Source of the DNA: UBA9653 sp014859835
GTDB lineage: Archaea > Thermoplasmatota > Thermoplasmata > UBA10834
Length of the DNA stretch: 21,338 nucleotides
Assembly: GCA_014859835.1 (NCBI GenBank)
Contig: JACZKW010000060.1
Span: 1-21,338, forward strand
Reading direction: 5' to 3'
A program made the translations under genes and the position numbers. A model generated the notes under the pieces. That model saw nothing but the letters and a program-made list of their open reading frames with translations. It did not search any database and had not been told where the DNA came from. Below, piece by piece: positions 6,881 through 14,388 of the stretch (its first letter is position 1; the number at the start of each line of letters is the position of its first letter).

Positions 6881-8554
6881 ATGAACGAATCAGGGTTCGA
6901 GCCGAAGATAATCGCATTCACTTGCACATGGTGCGGGTATCCATCCGCGAACCTAGCAGGTGTCAATAAGATAGAGTATCCACCCAATGTGAAAATAGTG
7001 AGGGTAATGTGCAGCGGGAGCGTCGAGCCTGCGATCATCATGGACTCTTTCGAGCATGGAGCGGACGGCGTCATCATCATAGGATGTCTCATAGACAATT
7101 GTCATTATGTCTCAGGAAACAAGAGAGCCCAGGAAAGAGTGGATGCCTTCAAGGATCTCATGGACATCTTAGGTCTGGACTCACGAAGGTTGCGAACCGA
7201 ATGGATCAATGCATCTGAGCGATACAGATTCGCCAAATCAATGAATGATTTCGTGGGAGAGGTACGTGATCTGGGGCCGCTTCCAATACAAAAGAAGAAA
7301 CGGAAGGAAGAGAGGTCCAAGGAGCAGACGGCCACCTCGATCAAGCAGCTGATAGAAGACACTGGCGCATTTGACTGTGTTGAATGCGGTAAATGCACCA
7401 CCGTTTGTCCCATTCCCAAGTTCGACAGCGAATTCGCCCCGCGTACGATTGTTCTGAAAGCGATGGAAGGTATCGTCGAGAATATCGCCAACGATAAGGA
7501 CATCTGGACATGCACAACATGCGAGCAATGCAATGTGATGTGTCCATACAAAGTGGATTATTCGGGATTCATACGAGGCATGCGAGAGGAGGCGCTCCAC
7601 TTCGGCGTTGCCCCACTATGCTCCCAAGGAGGTTTGATCCACGCGGTGCAGAGGATCATGGCATCCTCAGACCTGAAACAGAATAGGTTGGAATGGGTCA
7701 AAGACGACATGAAGGTCGCAGAAAAGGGTGATGTATTCTACTTCGTTGGATGCTTACCGCATTATGATGCGATATTCTGGGACAGGGAAGGTCTCGCGCT
7801 CACCAAGATATGCGAATCAGCTGTCAGGTTGATGAACCGGGCAGGTGTCGTCCCCGTCGTAAGCAACGATGAGAAATGCTGCGGCCATGACCTCAATTGG
7901 GTCGGCGAGGAGGATGAATTCGAGAAACTGATGGATTTCAATGTTGACTTGATAAAGAAGTCCGGCGCCAAGAAGGTGGTGTTCACGTGCCCTGAATGCT
8001 ACAGGACATTCAACATGGACTATCGGGACTTCGTTGGCGAGTTGGGATTCGAGGTCCAGCACATATCGGACTACCTGAAGGAGCTGATCGACACAGGAAC
8101 GCTGAAGTCGGATGATACGCAGAAGGAGAAGTTCAAATTCACATATCACGACTCGTGTCGTCTCGGCAGACATTCTGGGATTTATGATTCGCCGAGGGAT
8201 CTCGCAACTGTGTTCCAGGGATGCGACTTCATTGAGATGCCTAACACGAAGGATAAGGCCATATGCTGTGGAGTGAGTGGGTGGTCCAACTGCAACAGCA
8301 ACACAAAGAGGATGCAGATCGAGAGGATGATAGAGGCTAAGAAGACCGGAGCAGATAAGATGCTCCTATTCTGTCCCAAATGCCAAATACATATGCGATG
8401 CGCAGTACAAGACAAGATACCGGTGGAAAAGTCAGAGGTCGATGTGGAAGTGGAGGATTACACCGTCGCAATCGCGAAGGCGTTCGGGCTTGTGAACAAC
8501 GACGATAGAAAGGGAGAAGAGAGACCAGATACGAAGAATGAGAAGAAGGATTAG
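6881..8554 (+). CDS. MvhD-HdrC-HdrB fusion protein
   Basis: 557 residues joining three normally separate parts. Residues ~9-133 are MvhD/FlpD-like (CTWCGY at 15-20, RVMCSGSVEP at 41-50, GCLIDNCHYVSGN at 68-80), the 2Fe-2S protein linking HdrA to its electron donor. A charged linker (~136-152) follows. Residues ~160-225 are HdrC-like, with two 4Fe-4S motifs (Cys166/169/172/176 and Cys211/214/217/221). The C-terminal half is HdrB-like, with two complete CCG domains: Cys291, Cys333-334, Cys370/373, and Cys426, Cys462-463, Cys498/501. These motifs bind the noncubane 4Fe-4S clusters that reduce CoM-S-S-CoB in methanogens. All ligands appear present, so it should be active, though the disulfide or other acceptor is unknown. 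No signal peptide or membrane helix is seen, so the module should be cytosolic. The fusion fixes the path HdrA to MvhD to HdrC to HdrB. Confidence 0.9.
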   Translation: MNESGFEPKIIAFTCTWCGYPSANLAGVNKIEYPPNVKIVRVMCSGSVEPAIIMDSFEHGADGVIIIGCLIDNCHYVSGNKRAQERVDAFKDLMDILGLDSRRLRTEWINASERYRFAKSMNDFVGEVRDLGPLPIQKKKRKEERSKEQTATSIKQLIEDTGAFDCVECGKCTTVCPIPKFDSEFAPRTIVLKAMEGIVENIANDKDIWTCTTCEQCNVMCPYKVDYSGFIRGMREEALHFGVAPLCSQGGLIHAVQRIMASSDLKQNRLEWVKDDMKVAEKGDVFYFVGCLPHYDAIFWDREGLALTKICESAVRLMNRAGVVPVVSNDEKCCGHDLNWVGEEDEFEKLMDFNVDLIKKSGAKKVVFTCPECYRTFNMDYRDFVGELGFEVQHISDYLKELIDTGTLKSDDTQKEKFKFTYHDSCRLGRHSGIYDSPRDLATVFQGCDFIEMPNTKDKAICCGVSGWSNCNSNTKRMQIERMIEAKKTGADKMLLFCPKCQIHMRCAVQDKIPVEKSEVDVEVEDYTVAIAKAFGLVNNDDRKGEERPDTKNEKKD

Positions 8555-8584
8555 GGAAGTGGTTTGTCCCATTCATGAAGCAGG

Positions 8585-9772
8585 TCAGTAGTACTTGGTT
8601 GATGTCGTTGTCCTCTCCTCGACCTTGATCTTCCTCTTCCCGAGCTCCTCAAAGAATGGCTCAGGATCCACCGTTGCCTCAGCGGGGAACACACCAGGCG
8701 CCTTTATCTTTCGTTTCATCTGCCAGAGCGATACTATCGCAGGTGGGACGGCGGTGTCTCTCGCCGATGATACGCCCCTCACGGGGTCGTTCCAGGTCAC
8801 TATGGAGTAAGTCACGGTCGATGGCATGCCGTCCTTCTCGCCCATACAATCAATTCTGAACATGTCATATTCGTACTCCTCTTTTGGGATAGCAGTGCGT
8901 CCCTGTTCTATCCCTCTCTGATGCATGCCAGTTAGGAAATCAAGTGGAGAAATTTTGCATCCAGAGATATCAAGAGGAGTCTCATCAGCGAATCCAAGTG
9001 CGCGCAGCGTCTGAAATGTGCTCATGTCATTCGGAGGGAACCCGATTCTGAATGTCACGTTCTTAGCCTTCAGGTATTTGCCCATCGTAGCAGGTTCTGA
9101 ATGCTTGACATAGTAAGTCTTGATCTTGCCGATCGGGTCGGGCATCACAACTTCCTTCTCGCCACCCAGAATCTCCTGTTTCTGATACTTGTTTCTTATC
9201 CATTGTACAGATTGTTGCGTGAACTCGTCAAGAACCGTGCGAATTGAATAGCCAGGCCATCCAGCCTCCTTGACAAGGAGTGTGTTACCCCAAGCGCAGA
9301 CGATATCAATCGAGTCGATTCTGTCCAACCGCTTAGCTCCGGCCGCACCAGCTATGTTCGTCATTCCGGGTGTGCTTCCAAGGCCTATGGTCGCATTTAT
9401 TCCAGCATCCTTCCACTTCTTGTGAAGCTTGAGTTGCTTCAGGCAAGTGTCAAAGAAACCTCCTAGATCGGTGTATGCTGCTCCACCTTTCAGACACGCG
9501 TCCATCGCCGCCAGATTGGTCTGATACCATGCGCAGTTGACGACCGCATCGACTTTCTCTTTCTTTATGGTCTTGACAACGTTGTCGACATCGTATGCAT
9601 TGAGTTCGATCATCTGAACCTTCTTGTCCAGGTTCAGAGCCGTCATAGCGTTCTTGACATCGTCCAATCTCAAACTAGATGCAATGACATCCTTCACGCC
9701 ACACATCTCAACGAGGTCCTGCACCGTATAAGCGCCTATTTGCCCAGAAGCACCAAGAATCAACGTCTTCAT
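8585..9772 (-). CDS. Saccharopine dehydrogenase-like NAD(P)-dependent oxidoreductase
   Basis: 395 residues from the ATG at 9772, chosen because GGAGGTGG sits just upstream and the dinucleotide-binding strand follows at once (MKTLILGASGQIGAYTV). A longer frame to 9841 would overlap the promoter. The N-terminal Rossmann domain contains VDAVVNCAWYQTNLAAMDACL and AAYTDLGG; the middle has GLGSTPGMTNI, the glycine-rich turn typical of saccharopine dehydrogenase, carboxynorspermidine and homospermidine synthase relatives. A C-terminal catalytic/dimer domain follows. The family makes or cleaves secondary amines between amino acids and carbonyls; the substrate here is unknown. It ends 30 bases from the convergent MvhD-HdrCB gene and lies 114 bases after RidA with its own TATA-like box. 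Confidence 0.75.
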   Translation of the reverse strand: MKTLILGASGQIGAYTVQDLVEMCGVKDVIASSLRLDDVKNAMTALNLDKKVQMIELNAYDVDNVVKTIKKEKVDAVVNCAWYQTNLAAMDACLKGGAAYTDLGGFFDTCLKQLKLHKKWKDAGINATIGLGSTPGMTNIAGAAGAKRLDRIDSIDIVCAWGNTLLVKEAGWPGYSIRTVLDEFTQQSVQWIRNKYQKQEILGGEKEVVMPDPIGKIKTYYVKHSEPATMGKYLKAKNVTFRIGFPPNDMSTFQTLRALGFADETPLDISGCKISPLDFLTGMHQRGIEQGRTAIPKEEYEYDMFRIDCMGEKDGMPSTVTYSIVTWNDPVRGVSSARDTAVPPAIVSLWQMKRKIKAPGVFPAEATVDPEPFFEELGKRKIKVEERTTTSTKYY

Positions 9773-9843
9773 AAATCCACCTCCATCATCATCCCTCAAC
9801 AAAAATGCTCTTCCAGCTCCCCACCTCATTACAATAACCATCT

Positions 9844-9853
9844 ACTTAAATAT
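9844..9853 (-). promoter_or_regulatory. TATA-like box for the saccharopine dehydrogenase-like gene
   Basis: On the minus strand this reads ATATTTAAGT. Transcription would begin near 9823, giving a ~50-base leader that carries the GGAGGTGG ribosome site before ATG 9772. The gene may thus be expressed separately from the RidA/amidohydrolase pair. Confidence 0.45.
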
Positions 9854-9886
9854 TCTCGGATAGAATGGTGAATCGAAACGCTGCAT

Positions 9887-10303
9887 TCATCGTTTCGCAA
9901 TAAGATCTATCTCGATCAAGGCATTTTTCGGTAGACCTGAGACCTCTACCACTGAACGTGAAGGTCTGTACTCGCCAAAGAAGTCAGCGTACACTTGGTT
10001 GACCAGGGCGAAGTCTTTGATGTTTCTAACGTATACCGTGACCTTCAGCACATTTGCGACTCTCGATCCTGACGCTTCCAGAATTTCCGAGAGGTTCCGT
10101 AGGGCCCGACGAGCCTGATCCGCAACATCGCCCTGAACAATTGCTCCGCTGACAGGGTCGATGCCAAGCTGACCTGAACAGAATATCAGGTCTCCAGACA
10201 TCACCGCTTGGGAGTATGGTCCGACCGGTTCTGGCGCATCAGATGTCTGGACAATCTGAGGACTATCTTCAGGATCGTTTCTTCCCGATTCTTGTGCCGT
10301 CAT
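9887..10303 (-). CDS. ridA: RidA family reactive imine/enamine deaminase
   Basis: 138 residues. The Rid fold begins at IVQTSDAPEPVGPYSQAV and continues through GDLIFCSGQLGIDP, the internal VTVYVRNIKDFALVN, and the C-terminal RSVVEVSGLPKNALIEIDLIA, which contains the arginine that holds the substrate carboxylate in active RidA. RidA hydrolyses 2-aminoacrylate and related imines to keto acids and ammonia. About 15 extra polar residues precede the normal start. ATG 10303 is chosen because GGTGA lies seven bases upstream; GTG at 10315 is the alternative. The start lies inside the end of the amidohydrolase gene (35-base overlap), so the two are translationally coupled. Pairing with an amidohydrolase suggests a catabolic route releasing an imine, which is inference. 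Confidence 0.88.
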   Translation of the reverse strand: MTAQESGRNDPEDSPQIVQTSDAPEPVGPYSQAVMSGDLIFCSGQLGIDPVSGAIVQGDVADQARRALRNLSEILEASGSRVANVLKVTVYVRNIKDFALVNQVYADFFGEYRPSRSVVEVSGLPKNALIEIDLIAKR

Positions 10304-11849
10304 AGACAACTTCACCGTCCATTATCGTTTTTAACACGGACACGTCACGCACGAGAGAGGGATCACTGAAAGGATCTCCTGAGAGAACAACAAAATCAGC
10401 AAACTTGCCTTCGGTTATAGTCCCTTTCACATTCTCCTCGAAGGATGCATAGGCAGCATCTCTCGTATATGCGACGGTCGCCTCTTCAGCGGTAATCCTC
10501 TGAGAATCATGAGGGGCATTGACTGCGGAAGTCACCCCATATAGTGGAGAGAATGGCATGCAATCTGATCCGAAGACCATCTTCACTCGAGACTTCAAAA
10601 CATCTTTGAAAGGATTGTTGAGCATCGCGCGCTCTGGACCTAGACGCTCATAATACATGCCGTTGATGCCACCCCATTCACCCACGAAGTTGGGCTGCAT
10701 TGATGCGATGATTCCAAGAGACCTCATCCTTTTGAGTTGATTCGCGGTCGGCAGTTCCAAGTGTTCTATCCTGTGCCTGTGATTCTTCCTAGGAGTGCAC
10801 TCGAGTGCGTCCTCCATCGAACCTATCACGGCTTCGATGCCTTTATCACCTATCGCGTGCACGACCAACTGGATGGAACCATCGTTGGCCTTGTGGATCA
10901 TATCATCGAGCTCATCCACGGGATGCACGAACATGCCTGTGTTCTTCGGGTCATCATTGTACGCCTCCGACAGTGATGCGGTCCGAGCACCCAATGCGCC
11001 ATCACAGAATATCTTCAGTCCGCCGATCTTCAACCTCTCCGAGCCGAGTCCGGAAGATAGATTCAAACTCCGCATAGCATCCAGATTCGCGTATGGCACA
11101 TTGAACCATATACGAACTCCAAGCTTTCCTGCTCGCTCAGCGGTCTGGTATACAGAAAGATGTTCGGCTTCACCATTGTCCTGGACCGAGGTCACACCGA
11201 GGGAATGCGCCTTCCGCATCGCAGCGACCAAACCCTTCATCTTCCGGTTTGCATCTGGCGCAGTGGTCTCTCTGACGAGTGCCACCGCGGATTCTTTGAG
11301 TACGCCTGTCAATGCACCCGACGCGCTCTTTTCTACACCGGGTATGTCAACATTGATTCCCAAAACGGATATCGCTTTCGTGTTGACCGTCGACAGATGA
11401 CCACATATGCGATGGGCAACCGCAGGATGATTCGGACAGCAGGAGTCGAGGTCATCTTTAGTGATGAATCTGCCCTGGTCCCATCGACTCTCCATCCATC
11501 CAGCGCCTAGCACCCATTCGCCTTCTGGCGTCTTCTTCGCACCAGACTTCATGCGTGACATCGCATCGTCCATAGATTTGCAGCCGAACAAATCGACATT
11601 CATGGAATCGATGCCCATGTTCACGAAATGAGTATGTGAATCAATGAAGCCAGGTATCACTATCTTGCCGCCCAGGTCATATTTGTCACAACCGCGGGGA
11701 GCGGAACTCTTGATCTCGGCATCCGTCCCGACAGCGATGATTCGTCCATCAGCTACAGCAATTGCTTTCGCGACTCTAACCTCGGGATCGAGACTATACA
11801 CTCGGCCATTATAGAATACCGCATCTGCCTTTCGTGCAACCATCTGCAT
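10269..11849 (-). CDS. YtcJ-type metal-dependent amidohydrolase (Amidohydro_3)
   Basis: 526 residues, normal for the YtcJ/Amidohydro_3 group of the amidohydrolase superfamily. The N-terminal beta-sandwich piece (ADAVFYNGRVYSLDP) leads to the metal motif FIDSHTHF (His72, His74). GLKIFCDGALGARTASL (277-293) provides the probable bridging Lys279. Further ligands are His331 (VVHAIGD), His363 (HRIEHLEL) and the catalytic Asp429 (VFGSDCMP). The protein ends with the second half of the sandwich (GKFADFVVLSGDPF). It should hydrolyse an N-acyl, formamide or cyclic amide bond in the cytosol; the substrate cannot be told from sequence. GGGAG precedes a pair of near-adjacent ATGs (11849 and 11843). It lies 60 bases after the GTPase gene and overlaps RidA. 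Confidence 0.88.
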   Translation of the reverse strand: MQMVARKADAVFYNGRVYSLDPEVRVAKAIAVADGRIIAVGTDAEIKSSAPRGCDKYDLGGKIVIPGFIDSHTHFVNMGIDSMNVDLFGCKSMDDAMSRMKSGAKKTPEGEWVLGAGWMESRWDQGRFITKDDLDSCCPNHPAVAHRICGHLSTVNTKAISVLGINVDIPGVEKSASGALTGVLKESAVALVRETTAPDANRKMKGLVAAMRKAHSLGVTSVQDNGEAEHLSVYQTAERAGKLGVRIWFNVPYANLDAMRSLNLSSGLGSERLKIGGLKIFCDGALGARTASLSEAYNDDPKNTGMFVHPVDELDDMIHKANDGSIQLVVHAIGDKGIEAVIGSMEDALECTPRKNHRHRIEHLELPTANQLKRMRSLGIIASMQPNFVGEWGGINGMYYERLGPERAMLNNPFKDVLKSRVKMVFGSDCMPFSPLYGVTSAVNAPHDSQRITAEEATVAYTRDAAYASFEENVKGTITEGKFADFVVLSGDPFSDPSLVRDVSVLKTIMDGEVVYDGTRIGKKRS

Positions 11850-11909
11850 CTACTCCCTTGAACTCAAAGGATGACAATCCAGAGACACCGACCTCATGCA
11901 ACTGCAGGT

Positions 11910-12452
11910 TCAGTCAGGATTGAGTATCATATCAACAAGGGTGGCAAAAGCGTTCTCGACGTTGTATCCGGTCTTCGCAGATGTCAACAATGCAGGAGCA
12001 CCATGTTTCATGGCAAAGACCTCTAGGTCTTTGGAATCGATTCTGACATCGTCCTTCAAATCATACTTATTCCCAAGGAATACAATCGGTATCTCACCGG
12101 TAGTCGATGTCATAGCTTTGATCCAATATCGGAGCTCGCCGAGACTCTCCTTGCTCGTAAGATCACAGACAGCCAGTGCACCCTCCGCACCATAGAAGTA
12201 GGCCTCGCGCAATACTTCTCTAAAACTCGGCTGACCCATGATATCCCAAATCAAAAGGACTATCTTCTGCGTCTCGCCGGTCTTCGCATTCTTTGCCTCG
12301 ATCTCTTTCTTGGTGACCTTCGTTCCGATCGTGGCAATGTACTTGTCGTCGAAGACATCGAGCACGTATCTTCGGATCATGCTTGTCTTGCCGACACCAA
12401 CATCACCGACCAAGCATATCTTCAATTTCTTTGTATCATTGCTTTCAGCCAA
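11910..12452 (-). CDS. Ras/Rab-like small GTPase
   Basis: 180 residues from the TTG at 12452; a GTG at 12512 would add 20 residues lacking domain character. Five G-motifs are present: G1 GDVGVGKTS (16-24), G2 Thr44 in ATIGTKV, G3 WDIMGQ (69-74, D-x-x-G-Q with Trp-Asp in place of the usual Asp-Thr), G4 NKYD (128-131), and G5 TSAK (157-160). Gln74 matches the catalytic glutamine of Ras/Rab, so it should hydrolyse GTP. There is no C-terminal cysteine for lipidation and no membrane helix. Ras-like GTPases of this compact type occur in scattered archaea; most have no known partner. The spacing to the amidohydrolase (60 bases) suggests possible cotranscription but no functional link. AAGGGG lies 11 bases before TTG, a weak ribosome site, so the start is uncertain. 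Confidence 0.85.
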   Translation of the reverse strand: MAESNDTKKLKICLVGDVGVGKTSMIRRYVLDVFDDKYIATIGTKVTKKEIEAKNAKTGETQKIVLLIWDIMGQPSFREVLREAYFYGAEGALAVCDLTSKESLGELRYWIKAMTSTTGEIPIVFLGNKYDLKDDVRIDSKDLEVFAMKHGAPALLTSAKTGYNVENAFATLVDMILNPD

Positions 12453-12628
12453 TGACTCAACGACCCCTTGCGCATCTAATGTATGTGTAAGTAGTCTAAA
12501 AAACGTTTGCACAGTCTAGTCCCTTCGTATTCTCATTCAATTCGTGCTCATCGATCGTCATCGTGAAGAAGGAAGATGCGGGAATGGTTATCATTCATTA
12601 TCAAAATGCGAAAGAGAATCAAAAGAGT

Positions 12629-12642
12629 ATTATTATACATAA
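12629..12642 (+). promoter_or_regulatory. TATA-like box of the lysine-rich protein locus
   Basis: ATTATTATACATAA, the clearest AT-rich box in this intergenic region. It predicts transcription starting near 12662, seven bases before a 12-codon leader frame at 12669. Confidence 0.45.
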
Positions 12643-12668
12643 CGCATTTACATGTTCAGAGATGCGTC

Positions 12669-12707
12669 ATGAAAGTTGAGCGAAACCTGACGATAACAGG
12701 TGCTTGA
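12669..12707 (+). other. Possible 12-codon leader peptide
   Basis: ATG to TGA frame reading MKVERNLTITGA, starting just after the predicted transcription start. Its TGA overlaps by one base (TGATG) an ATG at 12707 that is in frame with the lysine-rich protein. It could be a translational leader or chance; the length is too short to judge by composition. Confidence 0.25.
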
Positions 12708-12748
12708 TGGGGAAGATGCATCAATACGCGGTAGGAGGAAAAAAACCT

Positions 12749-12856
12749 ATGTCGTGCGCAAAGTGTGGAAAGAAGACGAAAAAGAAAGCAGTGAAGAAGG
12801 CCGTTAAGAAGCCCGCGAAGAAAGTCGCGAAGAAGGCCGCTAAGAAGAAGAAGTAA
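12749..12856 (+). CDS. Lysine-rich mini-protein with CxxC and histone H1-like tail
   Basis: 35 residues from the ATG at 12749, with GGAGGA nine bases upstream. The start is MSCAKCGKKTKKK; the rest is a run of Ala/Val/Pro-interrupted lysine pairs (KKAVKKPAKKVAKKAAKKKK), like histone H1 tails and bacterial H1-like proteins. About 19 of 35 residues are lysine. Cys3 and Cys6 form one CxxC knuckle, so two molecules could share a zinc. Nucleic-acid binding is the obvious inference. The frame can also start at 12707, adding MGKMHQYAVGGKKP, which would be coupled to the 12-codon leader. TAATTTTTCTT follows and could terminate some transcripts. I know no functional family, though tiny Lys/Ala-rich proteins recur in archaeal genomes. 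Confidence 0.7.
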   Translation: MSCAKCGKKTKKKAVKKAVKKPAKKVAKKAAKKKK

Positions 12857-12897
12857 TTTTTCTTATGAGATGTACTTCCGTCAGGAGGGTTCATTAA

Positions 12898-12987
12898 ATG
12901 CCTGCAAAAAGGAAATCCAGCAAATCTGGCAAGCCCAAGAAAGCTGAGCCCAGAGGCAAGGAAATTCGAGCTAGCAGGACAAGGTGA
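12898..12987 (+). CDS. Second tiny basic protein, 29 aa
   Basis: A 29-codon frame with a strong ribosome site, AGGAGGG, nine bases before ATG. The protein opens MPAKRKSSKSGKPKK and closes GKEIRASRTR: basic, Ser/Lys-rich and probably disordered. It lies 41 bases after the lysine-rich CxxC protein and is likely cotranscribed with it. No family is recognised. The composition resembles ribosomal-protein or histone tails, so RNA or DNA binding is a guess. The ribosome site and codon use like that of its neighbour make chance unlikely. Confidence 0.6.
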   Translation: MPAKRKSSKSGKPKKAEPRGKEIRASRTR

Positions 12988-13041
12988 GTTCCGTAGCGAT
13001 GGAAGGTCCTTGGATTCTATCCATGGATCAAATCTCATTAA

Positions 13042-13073
13042 ACTTCTTCTTCTTTAATTCCTTATTTTCTTGA
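13042..13073 (+). terminator. T-rich terminator-like tract
   Basis: CTTCTTCTTCTTTAATTCC followed by TTATTTTCTTG, about 55 bases downstream of the second basic mini-protein. Archaeal RNA polymerase commonly releases at such pyrimidine/T-rich runs. The remaining ~140 bases up to the MFS gene show nothing else of note. Confidence 0.4.
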
Positions 13074-13211
13074 CACAACTTGATACGCGGTTATCGCTCT
13101 TCACGGAGATTCCGGAGACATCACAATCAGATAAAACGAATTATTCTAGAATCAATCATTCTCAGCAAAGTGAGATAACCAGGAACGCGATTCACTTAAG
13201 AGAAGCTTGAG

Positions 13212-14372
13212 ATGTCAAGTGGCAAGAGACTGCTATGGGTGATAAGCTATCATCATGCGTGCAACGATGGCGCACTCCTGGCATTGGTTGCGATATTGCC
13301 GATACTCGTTCAGGAGATGGACCTGTCGTACTCGGAGATCGGCCTCCTCGGCTTCGGTCTGCTGATCACAGTCATCATCCAACTCGTAGTTGGCAAAGCT
13401 GCGGACAGGATATTCTCGAGGTATCTCCTGGAGCTTGGCGCAGGACTCATGGCATTGTCGTTCATCCTCATCCCACTTGCATCGAATTTTCTGGGCCTAT
13501 TCGTCGCGGTGATCTCCATGAGGGTGGGAGCGAGTTTCTATCATCCAATTGGAATCAGCTGGATAACAAAGAGATATGAAGGCTCATATCTTGATACTGC
13601 CCTTGGCATTCAGAGTGGCGTGGGAAACCTGGGAGTCATCCTCGCATTCGCGTCATCGGGATTCCTGGGAGAGATCTACGGATGGAGGACACCGTGCATT
13701 ATCTGGGCCGTGCTCAACATTATAGCAATGATTGCGGGCATCATACTCATGCGGAACGAGGAACCACTCAAGACAAAGAGTGTCAGCAAAATCGAGACCT
13801 CATTCAAGGACACATTCACAAGGATAGGAATAATGGCGATTCCGATAGCAGCAGGGGGAGCACTCTATCAGGTTACGAGCTATTTTGGACCACTGAACCT
13901 CACCGAATTGCACGGGTGGAGTGTCGGAGATGCAGATCTGGTGTTTGCAATCTGGATTGGCATAGGGACAGTGTCTTCGTATTACTTCGGACGACTTAGC
14001 AACCGTTTTGGGAGGGGAAGGCTGCTCATCTACGGATATGCGGTTTCATCGATTTGCGTGTTAATGCTCCCATTCCTATCGAGTTGGATCACGATCGCAC
14101 CGGTCCTTGTCCTGTTTGGAGCGATGCTCTTCATCACTTACCCCGCGCTCTTCTCGCTCATATCAAAGGCGACACGACAGGAAGAGAGAGGAACCGCATT
14201 TGGATTGCTTTTCGGATTCCAGCTCGGCGGTGGCGCAGTCGTAGTTTATCTCTGTGGAATCGTGTCGGACCACTTCAACGACCCATCATACTCGTTCTTC
14301 ATAGTATTCATCCTAGGGCTGGCATCCATAGGTGCTCTGTCGACCTGGATGAGAGGAGTCGACAAATCGTGA
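13212..14372 (+). CDS. MFS transporter, fosmidomycin-resistance (Fsr)-like
   Basis: 386 residues with about 12 hydrophobic helices in two halves, separated by a charged loop (~180-205: EEPLKTKSVSKIETSF). The start SYHHACNDGALLALVAILPIL, then LSYSEIGLLGFG and later SFYHPIGISWITKR, resembles the Fsr subgroup of drug:proton antiporters, in which an H-x-x-x-D element in helix 1 and an F-H-P motif are conserved. A cytoplasmic loop with GKAADRIFSRY replaces the normal G-x-x-x-D-R-x-G-R signature, and the second half has GRLSNRFGRGR. It should export a small organic substrate across the cell membrane; the substrate is unknown. ATG follows a weak TTGAG. It converges with the DUF1614-like gene, 16 bases away. 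Confidence 0.8.
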   Translation: MSSGKRLLWVISYHHACNDGALLALVAILPILVQEMDLSYSEIGLLGFGLLITVIIQLVVGKAADRIFSRYLLELGAGLMALSFILIPLASNFLGLFVAVISMRVGASFYHPIGISWITKRYEGSYLDTALGIQSGVGNLGVILAFASSGFLGEIYGWRTPCIIWAVLNIIAMIAGIILMRNEEPLKTKSVSKIETSFKDTFTRIGIMAIPIAAGGALYQVTSYFGPLNLTELHGWSVGDADLVFAIWIGIGTVSSYYFGRLSNRFGRGRLLIYGYAVSSICVLMLPFLSSWITIAPVLVLFGAMLFITYPALFSLISKATRQEERGTAFGLLFGFQLGGGAVVVYLCGIVSDHFNDPSYSFFIVFILGLASIGALSTWMRGVDKS

Positions 14373-14388
14373 AGGATGACACCTTGAT

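Noticed and set aside
10795..11400. Plus-strand frame of 201 codons
   Set aside because: Antisense to the amidohydrolase gene, whose metal ligands are all in the minus frame; the plus translation shows no family pattern.
12721..13038. Minus-strand frame of 105 codons rich in Phe/Ala (FFAAFFATFFAGF)
   Set aside because: The Phe-rich repeats are simply the reverse complement of the lysine codons of the basic mini-proteins, which have their own ribosome sites.
13146..13155. Palindrome ATTCTAGAAT upstream of the MFS gene
   Set aside because: A 10-base palindrome is expected by chance several times in a window of this length, and it does not sit at a clear promoter position.
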